Below, one piece after another: positions 1-13,500 of a stretch of 64,000 nucleotides of DNA (the first letter of the stretch is position 1; every line of letters begins with the position of its first letter). The stretch is from Rhabdornis inornatus. Its lineage: Eukaryota > Chordata > Aves > Passeriformes > Rhabdornithidae. The stretch covers positions 434,257 to 498,256 of the forward strand of contig VWZS01006719.1 of the NCBI GenBank assembly GCA_013397075.1, written 5' to 3'. Both the position numbers and the translations under genes were made by a program. The notes under the pieces were generated by a model. That model worked only from the letters and a program-made list of their open reading frames with translations, did no database searches and was not told where the DNA came from.

Positions 1-1446
1 AGGCATAAAAATAAAGGATGAGAAAACTTACATAAGCATTACCAAAATGAAGAAACTTAAAAGTATTTCAAGATTCCTTATTAACAGGAAAAGCTTCACT
101 TCTCCCTTGCAGAATAAGCATTGAAATAAACCATACGAAAGTAACATGATGCTTGACTCATTTTTTTTAATTACCTGTAAGGTATTTTTAACATAACAAT
201 ATTAGCTTGGATGATTATAATACTAGATTAAAATGACCAGCTACTGAGGCATAACTCCAGAAAGGAAAACAGTTTCGTTGGTCATGTGTTAGTTTCTGTG
301 CTTCATTAATGTCCTTGCTTTCAGAAGCTTCCTGCACCCTGGATGAAGGTTTGGAGTGAACCAGCCCAGCAGCAGCCTGATGGATGACTTTGTATCACTA
401 CTGCTCCCTTATAAAAAAAGGGACTTCTCTGTCTGTTTTCCTTTCTCCCACTCCACAATCCATCACTCTTGACACCTGAGGTGATTTTTTTAAATGGTTT
501 CTATCACCTTGCCCAGCCAATGGGCAGCACAGGAGGATGCAGGAACAGAGGTGACCTTTAACTTCAGTTTCGTTGACACACAGGTAATCAATCAGCAGTC
601 TCATTTTCAGGTTCAACACTGCCACTGGTCCTAACTGAAACCTTCCCAAATTCCTGACCTTAGCTGCAGTGCTAAAAAATGCTTTTGTGTTTTTTGGTAA
701 GATTAAGAAACTGTAAGTACATCAGAACCATGTTTTTAAACAGAAACCTTTATCCATTTTATCCTGAAGGAACAGAGATAATTCTCTGTAAGAATTTAAT
801 TTTAAAATATGGGGGAGGCAAGCTTTCTTCTCTTTACACCGCAACTACAATTAAGCCTGTGACCATATAAACACCCACTGTACTTTCCATCAAAGTAATT
901 GCATTTTGCCTATTTAAAATTCTCTCTTGAATCCACAGAAGAAGATATTCATCATTTCCTGACTTGAATTGCTATGTGAGATTGCAGTGTACTGATGGAT
1001 TTCATTCCATAAGTGGCCACAATGTAGTGGTAAAGGAATTATTCCACCCATATGTAACACATAGCAAAATTGCCATTAAATCCCATGCCCACTAAGAGCT
1101 CTTGAAATCTGAAAGGGTCTTTTTGGCATCACCAAACAAAATTTGACAGATAAAATATTTATTTATTGAACTAAACATAGATCTTCCTCAAAATAGTAAA
1201 ATGCCTATCAGTGCAAAGCAGAACCATTACTACTTCCTTCCTACAAGGCTTCAATATAGAACCAATCATTACATTTCCAAACTGCAAAGGAACTCTCACA
1301 GATACTTTTACTTTCTTACACACCAGTGAGAAATTTTAGGTTAGTATATAGATATGGAACAGCTTTTCTACTCAAATACTCTGTTGAATACTTTGGCTGC
1401 ATTTTTTCAGATGTGTGCTAGTCCCTCTTGCAGCCAGCATACTCAC
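1..1446 (-). other. TRRAP intron 3' of coding exon 59 (partial)
   Basis: AT-rich intron running off the window edge. No further TRRAP exon, repeat or RNA gene was recognised. A minus-strand frame at 398-649 (83 codons) matches nothing I know. Confidence 0.7.
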
Positions 1447-1547
1447 TTGTTAATCTGTGCCAAGAACATTCCCTTTAATGCATAAAACTCGGCAGTCATC
1501 TCCTTGGTGAAGTACTTCAGATTGGTTGATTCAATAACTTCAAGACC
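1447..1547 (-). CDS. TRRAP: TRRAP coding exon 59 (FAT), last in window
   Basis: Residues 3060-3092 plus two bases, GLEVIESTNLKY to AQIN(K); acceptor TTAACAG, donor GTGAGT. The next exon (SEEANKAF...) is not in the window. Confidence 0.96.
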
Positions 1548-4500
1548 CTGTTAAATAAGCCTTAGTGAGAAAAGTCTTTCGAAAGGGAAGGCTTTGTAAA
1601 ATGAAAGTGCCATAAAACAACAGCCAAAATATTATCTTGAAATTTAAATAGCATGACTTTCTAGTATTTCATTTTCATTTTAAAAAATACAGATTGACAA
1701 GTTCCACTGGCCTATGCAAACCAAACAGACAACACTTAGCAGGTTACTTTTCCACCTTGTTTATGTTATAATATTATTTATATTGTTATATTACAAGGTT
1801 CATTTGCTGGTCAACCACATGCCAGTGGGTTTTGCCTAAAATCACATTTTTTCCTTTTCAACACATACAATTTTACTTCAGTCTGACAGCATCCACCACT
1901 CATGAGTCAGACACTCAATTTCACTTCAATTAGTCTTGCAGCAGTGCTGTTTTTCCCCATTACAAATAATGCCATTTGCAAAGTTTCTTCTACTTATCAA
2001 TCTTGTAAGATCACAAGAAACCTACTCCCACTTCTGGGTCAGCTAATTTTTAATATATTCACAGTATCCAGTTCACAGAGGACATTAACTGCTTTAGACC
2101 AACAGCATTACTCAAAACAACACTCCCTGCAGAGTAAAACACAGCCAAGGCAATTCAGCCCCTATTCTGGATACAGGCACTTGTTTAGATCAATGCATCT
2201 GATGGCCCCTGTAATCCCACGAGTTCCAACAACAGCTTCAGGACCAGAGCTGCCCTACCTGCATGCACTCATTTTTGCCCATGACTCCAGCCAGCTGCAG
2301 GTAACACTTGACTTGCTGGCGGATCTTCTGGAAGCAGTCCACAATGGGCACGGTAGGGATGGTGTGGATGCGGCTCAGGATGTCCAGGGCCACGTTGACC
2401 AGCCCCTGTTTCCGAGCGATCTTCCCGTACTGGATGATGGCAGAAGCAGAGGCATGAACTCCCAGCATGGCATTGTTGGAGCTGGGGTCATGCTGGGAGC
2501 TGTTCTCATAGGCAGTCACAATGGCTGGAGAGGCAACGTGAAATGTTTGTCATTGTAAATGGAGATACACAGAGAGCAGCACCTTACACAGCAACACACA
2601 TGAAACAGGTGACTTAAGACAATCAAACACTTGAATGAAAATTGAATAAAAACTGCAACTTGGCAAAATCAAGCCACCAAGAACTTAGCTGTTGTCTGGA
2701 AAATTCTATGACGAATGCATGCTGGACCAGGCAGACTTACCCTGGTAATGATGCTGCCTCCACATGAAAATGCTGCTCCAGTGGGATAAATCATCTGACA
2801 CGATAGGTAACCTGTTCCTCCAAGTCTTGACAACAGTCTTCATATCATGTAAGCTGTTGTTCCTCCCCAGATTAGTTGGTTGCAGCCCTGCATTTATTTG
2901 GGCTGCTTCCTGAAGTTCAATTATTTGCTGTGCTGCCTAGAAAACGCAAACAATATAAATAAGGAACAAACAGAAGATGGCAGCAGTCTCGAACCCACTA
3001 AAGGCAGCAGACAGTTTGTTAAAACTTCAACCACCTGAAGAAAAGGCCCACAAACTTTAATGGAATTTAATTACCTGTAGTACAATAAAGCCAGTGTAGT
3101 ATTCTCTAAGCTACCACTTGGCAGATAACAGCTGTATTCATTGTTAATCAACCAAATGAGATAACTATTTGAGAAAAAAAAAAGGCAGTCCAAATTTATA
3201 GAGTGAAATATCTTGAAACAAAATAAATTAAAGTAATATTTTCCTACAATCATCACAGTATCAGCTCTCACAATAGCTTAACCTTCATCCTACACCCATT
3301 CATCACATAAATTTAATTTTCTCATGGGTATTTAATCACATACTATCTGATACTAAAAAAAAGTAATTACTGCAGTGCAAATTCAAGACTGCATTTGTAC
3401 CTCTGTCAGTCACTGGCTAATTTATCATTTCTTCATGAGGGATATATACATAGTAGATTGTTATAAAAGCTTGTTTTAATTGATATCTGAAAGCACTTAA
3501 ATACTTTACTTAGTAATATTAATCTTTTCCTGCTGCAGATGCTGCCATTCTTGAGCAGGGGAGGCAATTTGAAATATGGGTGAAAACTAAGCAGGAAGAA
3601 ATTAAATTTATTGAGAAGGCATCTAATGGTACTGTGTGAGCTCACAAATTGTACCTATTTTCTTGATAACTTTTTCTGAATATGGAGAAGACTTCCATTT
3701 CATTCACTTTATCTGATGCACCAATTTATATCATAAAAATTCAAAGCTATGAGCTGTTGTGTGAGCTCTACCCACAGGAGTAACCACTTTATAGAGGTCC
3801 CTTCTTATATCGTGTAGATTGGTTATGAATCACACACAGAGAATGAAACTACTGATCTTCAACAGAGTCAGAGGCCTCCGTATCAAAGAGAACTCAAAGC
3901 AAAGTCCTCTCACTTCCACAGGAAGGACTCAGCCACACATCTCTGAGCAATGGCCCGTGAAGAAATGATCCCTGCTATGAAAACTGAGATATTTCACAAT
4001 TTCTCCCCTGGAGTTGAAAGGTTCCCTCCAGAGGAAGAAGAGCTTTGTCAGGTATATATTTATAGGGTATCTAAACAGGAACAAAGCTTAAATGCTTAAA
4101 TGCCAAATGTTCTTTTTTAGGCATGTTTTGCCTAAATCTCACACAAGCCAAGCCCGGCAGGATCCTGCCCCAGCCCCACTTCCACAATGGCTCCAGCTGT
4201 ACCACACAGATCAGAGGAGACAAGGTTCATTTTTAAGAATCTTCTGAAAGTAACTCAAGGCCAAATCAAATTTTTTAAAGATGGATTTAGGCACCTATTT
4301 CTGTTTGATTATACTTGTCAATAAAACATCTACTCTGAAAAATTCTTCTCTTATAGTTGAAAAATGAATTATTTACACAATTAAACCCAAGAGAAAACAA
4401 CAGGGTGTTGCTATTTTATACATTTCAAAAGGAAACAGAAATCCACTTTTGTTAGGGTAAAATGTGTGTGAAAGTTGCAAAGGACACAACCGTCCATTTT

Positions 4501-7500
4501 TCACCACGTAATACATGTTATTTCATTTCATGTAATAGTTAATATAATCAGAATAGTGCCAAGTGCTTCCCAAAAATATTTCTGGAGGCCTGAAAAGAGG
4601 TGGGTTCAATCTCTTACAAGCTCTTCCTGACAAGCAACAAGTAGTTCAAAGAAATACAAACACATATTCTGCAACTGCAAACAAAGAATTACCATGATGC
4701 AAAAACTATCAGTACTATACACATATAATATATACACTAAAATATTTTACACTTGCAGCTACAAAAAGTTCTGAGATCTGCTGCTGGAGGACAGCTGGAA
4801 ATAAGATCTTTGCTGTTACCTGGAGCAGGGGCGTGTGGACGTGGGACACGACATGGGGCAGGCGCCGCCACTCGCGGATGGCCAGGCTGCTCGCCATCTC
4901 CACCAGGCGCTCGATGAAGTTCAGCTGCTGCTCCTCGGGGTGGCAGATGGCCAGGTACCCCCTGTACATGTTCACTTTCCAGGCCATCTCTTTTGGACAA
5001 CTCAGTTCCACCTGGTCATGGAATAGGAAAAACATCCAGTAAAGAGCGTTCCTACTTAAACAGTTAATTTTTTTTTTAAGCCTTCTTAAACAAACAGCTT
5101 TGATGTTTTGAAAATAATCTCATTTTTTAACAACATCAGATTGAAGTATTAACATTTATGTCACTAGAGGAGTTTCAGCTCTCCTAAAGTTACTGGCAAA
5201 GGCAGACTAGCACATAAATTGCCAATTCAGCACATGAGTAGAAGTGCCCATGCCCAAGCTGGGGTATTTTTACACTGACAACTGTAATGCAGCTCAAAGA
5301 GCTGAGCCAGCCCGAAGCAGCCCTGCCACAGGAGCAGGAAGTTCACAGCAAACAATTCACCCTGTACACAAAGCCAGAAGATGCTTCTCAGCACATAACA
5401 CACACTATATCTGAAACACTTCAGGGGCTCCAGAATATGTAAAGGCAACTTCTCACCTAAAAGGATCCTGTCCCTACCTGTCCCACATCATGCAGAATTA
5501 TACTCCCTGCCTGCTCTAGGACATTGCTAAGTTTATGAAAATAAACAGCTAATATTTTTTCAAGTAATCAACAACGTTCTCATTTATGTAAAGTAATTTC
5601 TGAGCACAGGTGCTAAGTCAAGTCATAGTGCTAAAATAATTTATAAAATAATTTTAAACCATTTCCTCATAATTCTGTAACAGTAGAAATTTGGCAACTA
5701 AATCCAGCAAAGCACTTGAATTGTGCAGCACCCAAATTCTGTGAGCATTTTATAGCAACCTTGCACTGAGCCAGTGCTCACCAGCTGACAGTGCAGGCCT
5801 TTCATTTACAACTTTCTTACCTCTTTTTCCTCCACTTTATATCAACCTTTATGGTTTGATGTGCAACACAGAAATCCCCCTGCATTATCCTCCTGTTGAT
5901 AAACTGTAGGGTGACCATTACAATTGTTATTCCTGTTATCCTCAACTGACTTTTACGCCTGAGCCAGCAAAGAAAAAGTGCCAGGTAGCATCCTCACACT
6001 TACACAGTGAAAATAATCCCCTTCTTTATTATGTTATCTACTGGATCATTAAACACAATGGCAGTGTGAGCAAATGGAAGTGAGTCCTGGGTCCTATCAA
6101 AGGCTACTTGCTGTTTTAATAGCTCAACTTTAGTGGGTAGATTATTAAAAATCTTTCACAAAGATTTATGAAAGCTGATAGATATTTGCCATCGTCTCTG
6201 GCCTCTCTTGTGAATCAACCATGGGAACTTGACATAAAACAACCACATTAATGAATATCAATAAAACTGGAGTAGTGAGTACAGCAGCATAGAATCACTT
6301 ATTCTTTCAGATCCCAATATTTATGCAAACATGTGCTGACACTTTTACAAGAACCTGAGTAGAGTCACAAAGGCTCCATTTATGGCTTCAGCAGCATCTT
6401 CTCCTCAGTCATAAAGTAAATGTCTCATTACTGAAAATACCTCATTTAATACAACTGCAGCTAAAGTATATCAGCACTTACTCAGGGTTGTCACTTCCAC
6501 TCAACTTGCAATTGTCCAAAACCAGAAGCTGTCAGATATGATCTCTTTCACTCTCTTCAAGCCCAAGGCTTATAATATACTGTACAATATAGTTCTTATT
6601 TTAGGCTTTAAAGGTTTCTCAAATATTTCTATACTTAGCCTCTGAAGTTGCATACTTAAATAGGACACAAAATACTAAGTGTTATAGGAACAAAATAAAT
6701 TAATTAAAATGTAAATAGCACCCATAAGACAGTTTCTGTTGCATGTGCAGTTTGCTACTTAGAGATTTGGCTTCACATTGCATTTTAAATATGTACTTCA
6801 TTCCTTTATTGCAAATTCTGGCATCTTTAGCATAGTAATTCCAGTATTGTCCCACTGTATACAACAGTGCAAAAAAGATCTGCAAGCTCCTTTCCACCTG
6901 TGATTTAACGCAGTATTCTCACCTTTTAGATTTCAGTTTTACATCTGGTTAATGTTTCTATATTAACTCATGACAGATGAACAACTCTACCTACCATGAA
7001 AAGAGAATTTATTTCCTCAAAATTAAGACAAAACATTAAAAAAAAACCAAAGAAAAACCAAATCAAAGCCCATAAAAAAAACCCATGTTTTCCATCTTCT
7101 TTAGATAAGTGACACCATCTACAATGCTTAAAAAAAAATTCCAGACAACCTACTGGCAACTCCAACAGATGTCTGCCATTGGCCCCAAGAAGTTCAAGAT
7201 GTCCATGCAGCCTGGCAGTTCATAGCAGCCTCAAGAACAATAACCACCAGTTTATCCTCATGGCATGGTTCTCAAAACAGTTGGGATGAAGACACCCAAG
7301 GCAGGACGAGGAGAAACTAGACATGAGCACAGAAAACCCTCACTCACCTGCACCAGAGCCTCCTTCATAGCAATCCAGTTGGAGACCCTCCATGCACACT
7401 TCAGCACTAGGTAAGGATTTATGTGACCTTTGGACTGGCCATATTCTGTCAAGGGCTCCCACTGGTTCAACTCTTTTGAGCAACTAAGAAAATCAAATGC

Positions 7501-10500
7501 AGTGTCAATTTTGTTACAAAAAAACCTCAAAAACTTCAATAAAAGTGGCAATAAATGTTGTGTATCAGAATATTATCTGCATATTTGTTTGTCTACAAAC
7601 AGCTTTGCAAGCACTGCAGAAGTTTTATCCAGATGGGAAGACTTTTTTTTTTTATTTATTTATTATCAGTTATAATACAGAAATAATACAGGAATCTGTG
7701 AACAGGGAAGAGCTGCATTTTGTGTCTCCCAAAACAACCATTTTCAATAGGAAAAACAAATTTTAGCTCCAGTATGTTTCCACCAATAGCAAATTACATT
7801 TTTACAGCAATTCAGGCATATCACTTCTGAGGCTCTGTTAAGGGAATACAAAACAGCTTTTTTTTACTCCCTCAAGTTTTCCCTGCATCTGAGCTAAGTC
7901 CTGAGACAAGTTTATTCTCATAACTAATGCTTTAAACCAAGAGCAGGGTATTTTGCTTCTATTGCAGGGTAAAATACTTGTTCTACATCAGCTTTCGAGT
8001 CTCACCGAATCCAGTGGTCCTCCCAGAGCTGGTACTCAGGGAAGATGGAAGGGGAAGCGTTGCTCCTTTCATGCTCTTTTTTAGCCTTCTCCATTGCTTT
8101 CTCATAAGTTTCTTGTGCCTAAAGAAAATTCATTCCATGTTTCCATATGCTATATACACAATAACTCAATACTCTTTTATTTTTAAAAACAAGTGATAAG
8201 AAAACCTTTGTAGACTTGAAAAAAAAGTCAAGTGTGTTAAATTCATTCCTGAATATAGCTGCTATTTGGCAGCTTGACAAACGTCATGAAAATCTGATGG
8301 GTGTGCACAAAAATTTCACCTTACCTCAAACTACTACTATAGACAGGAGGGAAGCCATGGCACTTTCCATTTTAGAAGACCTTAGTTAATAATTAATATT
8401 CTGAGTTTTTTCCTGCTGATCAGAATATTCATCCTGACAGTAGAACTACTCAGATAATTTCTAAATTCAAGACTATACCTGTTCAAAAAAGCCATGCTGT
8501 TCATAGGCAATGGCTGTTGCTGTCTCTGGGAATTTGCAGCGTTTCTGCCACAGCCCAGCCCACATATCCTCTTCTTGTAACAAAGAGTAGAGCTCAGCAA
8601 GGGAATCCAGGATTTCCTACAAGGTTAACAACACATTATTTCTCCACAGTCAAGTCGTTTTTAAAAAGCACAGTAGGCAGCAAACCCCATGTTCTACACC
8701 GAGGCAAGCTGAGAGAGACATGGAAATAGAAAAGAGCTTATAAAACTTTTAAAAACTCTCTTTAAAACTCTACAAGATAAGAAATTAGTAACAACCATGT
8801 ACTGAGAACAACACTGCATGACAAAAAAAAATCCTAAGGCTTGTACACTGATTCTTGCCTGTCTTCCCTAACACAACAGATCAAATCATAGAAAACAAAA
8901 TTTTTCAACAAGTCAATAATACAATAGGATAAGAGGTAACAGCTTCAAGTTGCACCAGGGGAGGTTTAGATTCAATATTATGAAAAATGTCTTCACTGAA
9001 AAAGTTGTAAAGCACTGGAACAGACTGCCCAGAGCAATGCTAGAGTCCCTGCCCTTGGAGGTATTTAAAATACATGTAAAATGTGACACCTGGGGATATG
9101 GTTTAGTGGAGGACTTGTCAGTGTTAGGTTTCTCTCTTCATATTTCACAAGGTATTTCAGTAAATATAACACTACCTGTTGAGGAGGAGTTATGCTTTCC
9201 TGCTCATAAAATTCTGTTGTCTGTTTAGGCTTAATCTGCAGACTCAGTCCTTTCTCAAAGGCTTGATGTTCCAGCATGAGAGTAGAACGAAACCAGAGGT
9301 TGTGAGTTTTACCCAAGTATTTCAGGACACAAGGTCTGATGGGAATGGGAGGAACACACTGTGACATTGCTTCCACAAAGCAGTTCAGAGCACTTGGCTG
9401 GCAATCTCGCTGCACCTGATGGCTTCCACTGCACAAGAAAGGGCTTATTTCACCTGCCAGAGCCTAGAAGAAAAAACATAGTATTATCTGTCTATTCAGA
9501 TCCTTCAATTAGAGAAATCAGATTTAAAATCCCTTTCGTACAGGGAACAACCATTCAATAAGTATATTCCCCTCTGTAAAATGAAAGGACCTATTTCTTT
9601 CAAAAGATGTATCAATACAGGTATACCAAATTCAACAGTCTGAGAATGGCAAATATCTCAAAGCTAACGAACAAAGCCACCACACAAATACATTTTCCTG
9701 GAATAGCAGTCATTCACGAAGAGGAATCTGCAAATGGGGGAAAGAGAGGTGCTCACATGTTGCTGTCTGTCAGACAAGATTTTCCAAAGTCGTGAAAATA
9801 GCTGTATCCAAGTCTTCTCTGCCAAAGGTGTAGAAATATGACATAACTGAACAAAGGCACTCAGCAATGCTCCCGTCTGGAAACAGACAGATGTATAGAA
9901 ATAGGAAAATACAATTAATCCCGTGGCAAAACAGTTCAGTTATACCATTGTTTCACTAGTAATGCTAATGTCTTTTGGAAAAAATAAGTTTCCTTTAGCA
10001 ATAGAAACTTGCAACAAGAAATTAATCCTATTTTCATGTTGATCAAGACTCTGATTCATTACTGTAATCATCAAAAAATAAGAAGGAAAAAGGGAAGATG
10101 TTGAATAAGGTTAATTGGACAGAGGTGTTGCTAGTGTGGAGCTATTTAAAAATAGCTTTCAGCTAAATTATTTTCTTAGAAATTATTTAATCATAACATG
10201 CTGATACACATTTTTGATCCTATACCCTGTGTTTGTCATCATTAGTTTCTGAATTGAATTGTTAAAATATACTTCAGGTGAAGGAGGATGATATTTAGTT
10301 TTGTAGGAAAGAGATACACTAATAACTAGCAATGAAGTGAAGGCTTAAGAATTTTTTTACCATAGGCAAAAAAGAAATTACAGATTATAAGAGATGTCTA
10401 CGTAAGAAAACTCAGGTAAAAAATGAGAAGTGTGAGATAGAAAAAAACCCAAAACCTCAGATCAGTTTGAAGGTTTTAGGATTAAAGTGGTTTGTCACCA

Positions 10501-13500
10501 ACAACCTGCACCCACCTTCACTTCCCGAAGGGAGTCGAGGAATTTGTCATGCCTGTTGGTCAGCATGTGCAGCTGGTTGCCAATGTCCTTCTCTGAAAGT
10601 TCCTTGGTTTTGGGAGTGCTGGTCTGATCTCCTGGAGCCAATTCAATGTCTATTTCAACATCCTACACAGAAGTAAACAACTCAGTAAACAAAAACAGGC
10701 ATCTTCTATCTGCTCTTGCTTATTTTCCACAGTAGAAAACACCCTCCTGATCAATTTATTTCAGGTCTCACTGTTTCTGTTACTCCTTCAGGTCCAGATG
10801 TGTAATTGCCTAGAGTACTGAAGGCTAAATGAATGAATGGGAGTTCTGAGAGACCCACACATGCTCAAACTACAAGAGACATGAACAATCTGCACACATC
10901 ATCTTCATCACACATTCTCCAAAGCTATCTGGTGACAAACTAAGAAGAGCTGAATTCCATCAGAGAGATTGCTTTTTCCACAGTGTTTTCTGCCAGTTAC
11001 CTCTTCTTTGGACTCGCTGTTCTCCCTCTCCCGAGGCTCTTGCTTGACATGTGTGACCATGGCAAAGGCTGCCCTGTCGTGGCTGTCAGCAAGGTTGATG
11101 ACATTGGTGATGGAGGGCAGCATGGCTCCCTGGCAGCTTGTGCCAATCGTGGTGTTCCTCTCACACACTGCCAACAGCAGCTACCACAAGGAAAAATAAC
11201 AAGAGTTTTTGAACACACATTTTACTGCAGTACTTCAAAGAAAACATCACTATGGTTTAATATTTAAAAACAAAGTAAAAGTTGCAATAGTAAGTTTAAG
11301 TCCTATTTATCATATTTATTAATAGAATCTCCTAGGCCTAAAGGCTGTATTTTGTACTTTTTAACACATGTATTAAGTGTCCTCAATCTGCAAATAAATA
11401 CAGACTCTGTTACCCTAACAAGGATGTTCACAGTCACCTTAAATTCATGCTTTAATATGAAAATTGTTAAAATAAAAGGTTTTGCCCCATTTTATTTTAA
11501 ATAAACCAAGCAAAGATGCAATTTCATTTCAATGCAATCCCGCCTAACAGCTGGCATACTGTTAGAGGAGACATTCCAGCTTTAACAGTTGTCTTGAAAT
11601 CTTCTCCTGTTTTCCTTAAGAAGTATTAACCCAGTCATTAAGCTTTTTGGCAGAGAAAATAGATTGCAAACATTTATATTAAAGCCACTTCCCAAGCATC
11701 AGCATTTCACTGTTTAGCCACTGTATGTATTTTTAAGCACCACAGGAGCTGAGGCAGCAAACTTGGTATTTTCAGCTTCGATACAGACAATATAAACTAC
11801 AAAACACACACATAACAGGTGGTTAACACCACTTTTATACTCAACAAGGAAAAACAAGGAATAAAACATATTTCTAATTGCATTTCTGATACAAGTAGTT
11901 TCCCTACCTCGATGCACTGCTTTATCCAGAAGTGATTTCCCATGGCTTCCCAGTTTTGGGAGCAGGTGACATAAAGCAAGCGCTCGTAAACGCGACGTTT
12001 CATGGAATTGTCAAAGACCTCGAAGAATTTGGCTCGGATGAGTGGCTGGGCACAGCGCAAACCAGAGAGAAACGCTGGCTCCAGTTTAGCTGTAAGTTCA
12101 CTCCCAGAAAGATTCTCATCCCTAAGATGAATAAAGATGAAATAACACAGCCATTAGAAAGAGAAGACTCCTAGGTTTTGTATAACACACTAAAAAAAAA
12201 AGCCCACATGTGGCAAATGTCCAGGTGCAGTTTTTGAGAGAAACAGCAAAGAAAATATTGCTGCTTGTTGTAAAACTGCCCCAGAACTATCAGAAATACT
12301 CTTTCAGGATAAAATCTTATCATAATTGTAAAGCGCTGAGCCACATCTGTATGGTGTTTGAAATGACAAATGGTATTGATTGATAAAACTTTCTGAGCAC
12401 CGTGTGCACATGAAAGTTTTGCACAGTGAACCAGCAGAGTACAGCAGCAAAGTGACTGCAAAATAATGTGAAGCAGCAGCACATCATTAAATACCTGGCA
12501 TTTGTTGATAAGGTGACTATTTTAATTATTTCATTGTGATTCATAATCTGCAAGTCTACCTAGCAAAGTAACTCTCCTGAGAGCCTAATTTACAATAAAG
12601 TTTCAAGGAGAAAGAATATTTATATCCTATGAGTGTGAAAAGACAGATCTTAGCTGTAACCATACTGTTAGAATACAGTCAGCTGCAAGGATGCCTTGGT
12701 ATCTTGGGAAAGAAAGAAGTTGGGGTGGAGGTATTTTATCAGTGCCAAAAGTAAAAATCCTTACTAAGGAACCTCTGTTTCCAAATTGTCTTCCATAAAT
12801 ATACACTGTGGTCTCAGTAAAGTGAATTGATTTTGCATTTTGGAAAAAAAAAAATCCCTTAATTCAGACCTAAAAAGATTGATGACATGTTATAAAGTTC
12901 ATATATGGTACAAATTATGAACCAATAAGCTGCAACAAATGATTAATTGCTATAATTACCTATAGACATAGTTAACAAGGTCTAAGAACTGAGCATTTAA
13001 TTCAAGGTCTTCTGGAAAACGCTTTTCAATGTAAGTCATCATTTTCACCAGTAAAATGGACTTCTCCCGGAGAGTAGGTGTCTGTGGTAAAAGAAGACAT
13101 GATTAATTTTGTCAATTCATCTTAAAACATGCAGAGAACTAGCACATTCAAACTACAACTCAGCCATCCTTTACATGACTCTTTCACTTCTAAAGTACTG
13201 AAAAAGAGCTTGGTAGGTCATAGTTCTTAAAAAGAAAAATAACTGCAGCATTTATCCTTCTAATACATGCTGGAGAATTTAAAAATTGTGACTAAAAATA
13301 AGTTTAAGTTGTTCAGGGATTAAAAAATTCTGATGCATGTTATAAAAGTGTAGGTTCTTTTGTACAGCACTAGCCTGTAAAGAGCTCAACTCTTAAAAAA
13401 AATGGCAGATTGAGGAGGCCACAAAATGTTACAGAGTAACAATTTACACCAGCATTAGTCATCTTCCTCCTGAGGAGTCCTTCTATCCAGGTTAATGTGA

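Noticed and set aside
1902..2558. 218-codon plus-strand frame
   Set aside because: It is the antisense shadow of TRRAP coding exon 58; the minus strand encodes the recognised protein with correct splice sites.
5220..5440. Slightly GC-rich intronic stretch considered as a transposon relic
   Set aside because: No diagnostic CR1, SINE or DNA-transposon motifs could be identified by eye.
10155..10245. C-box-like and D-box-like motifs on the minus strand
   Set aside because: Box spacing fits a snoRNA but the flanks do not pair into a terminal stem.
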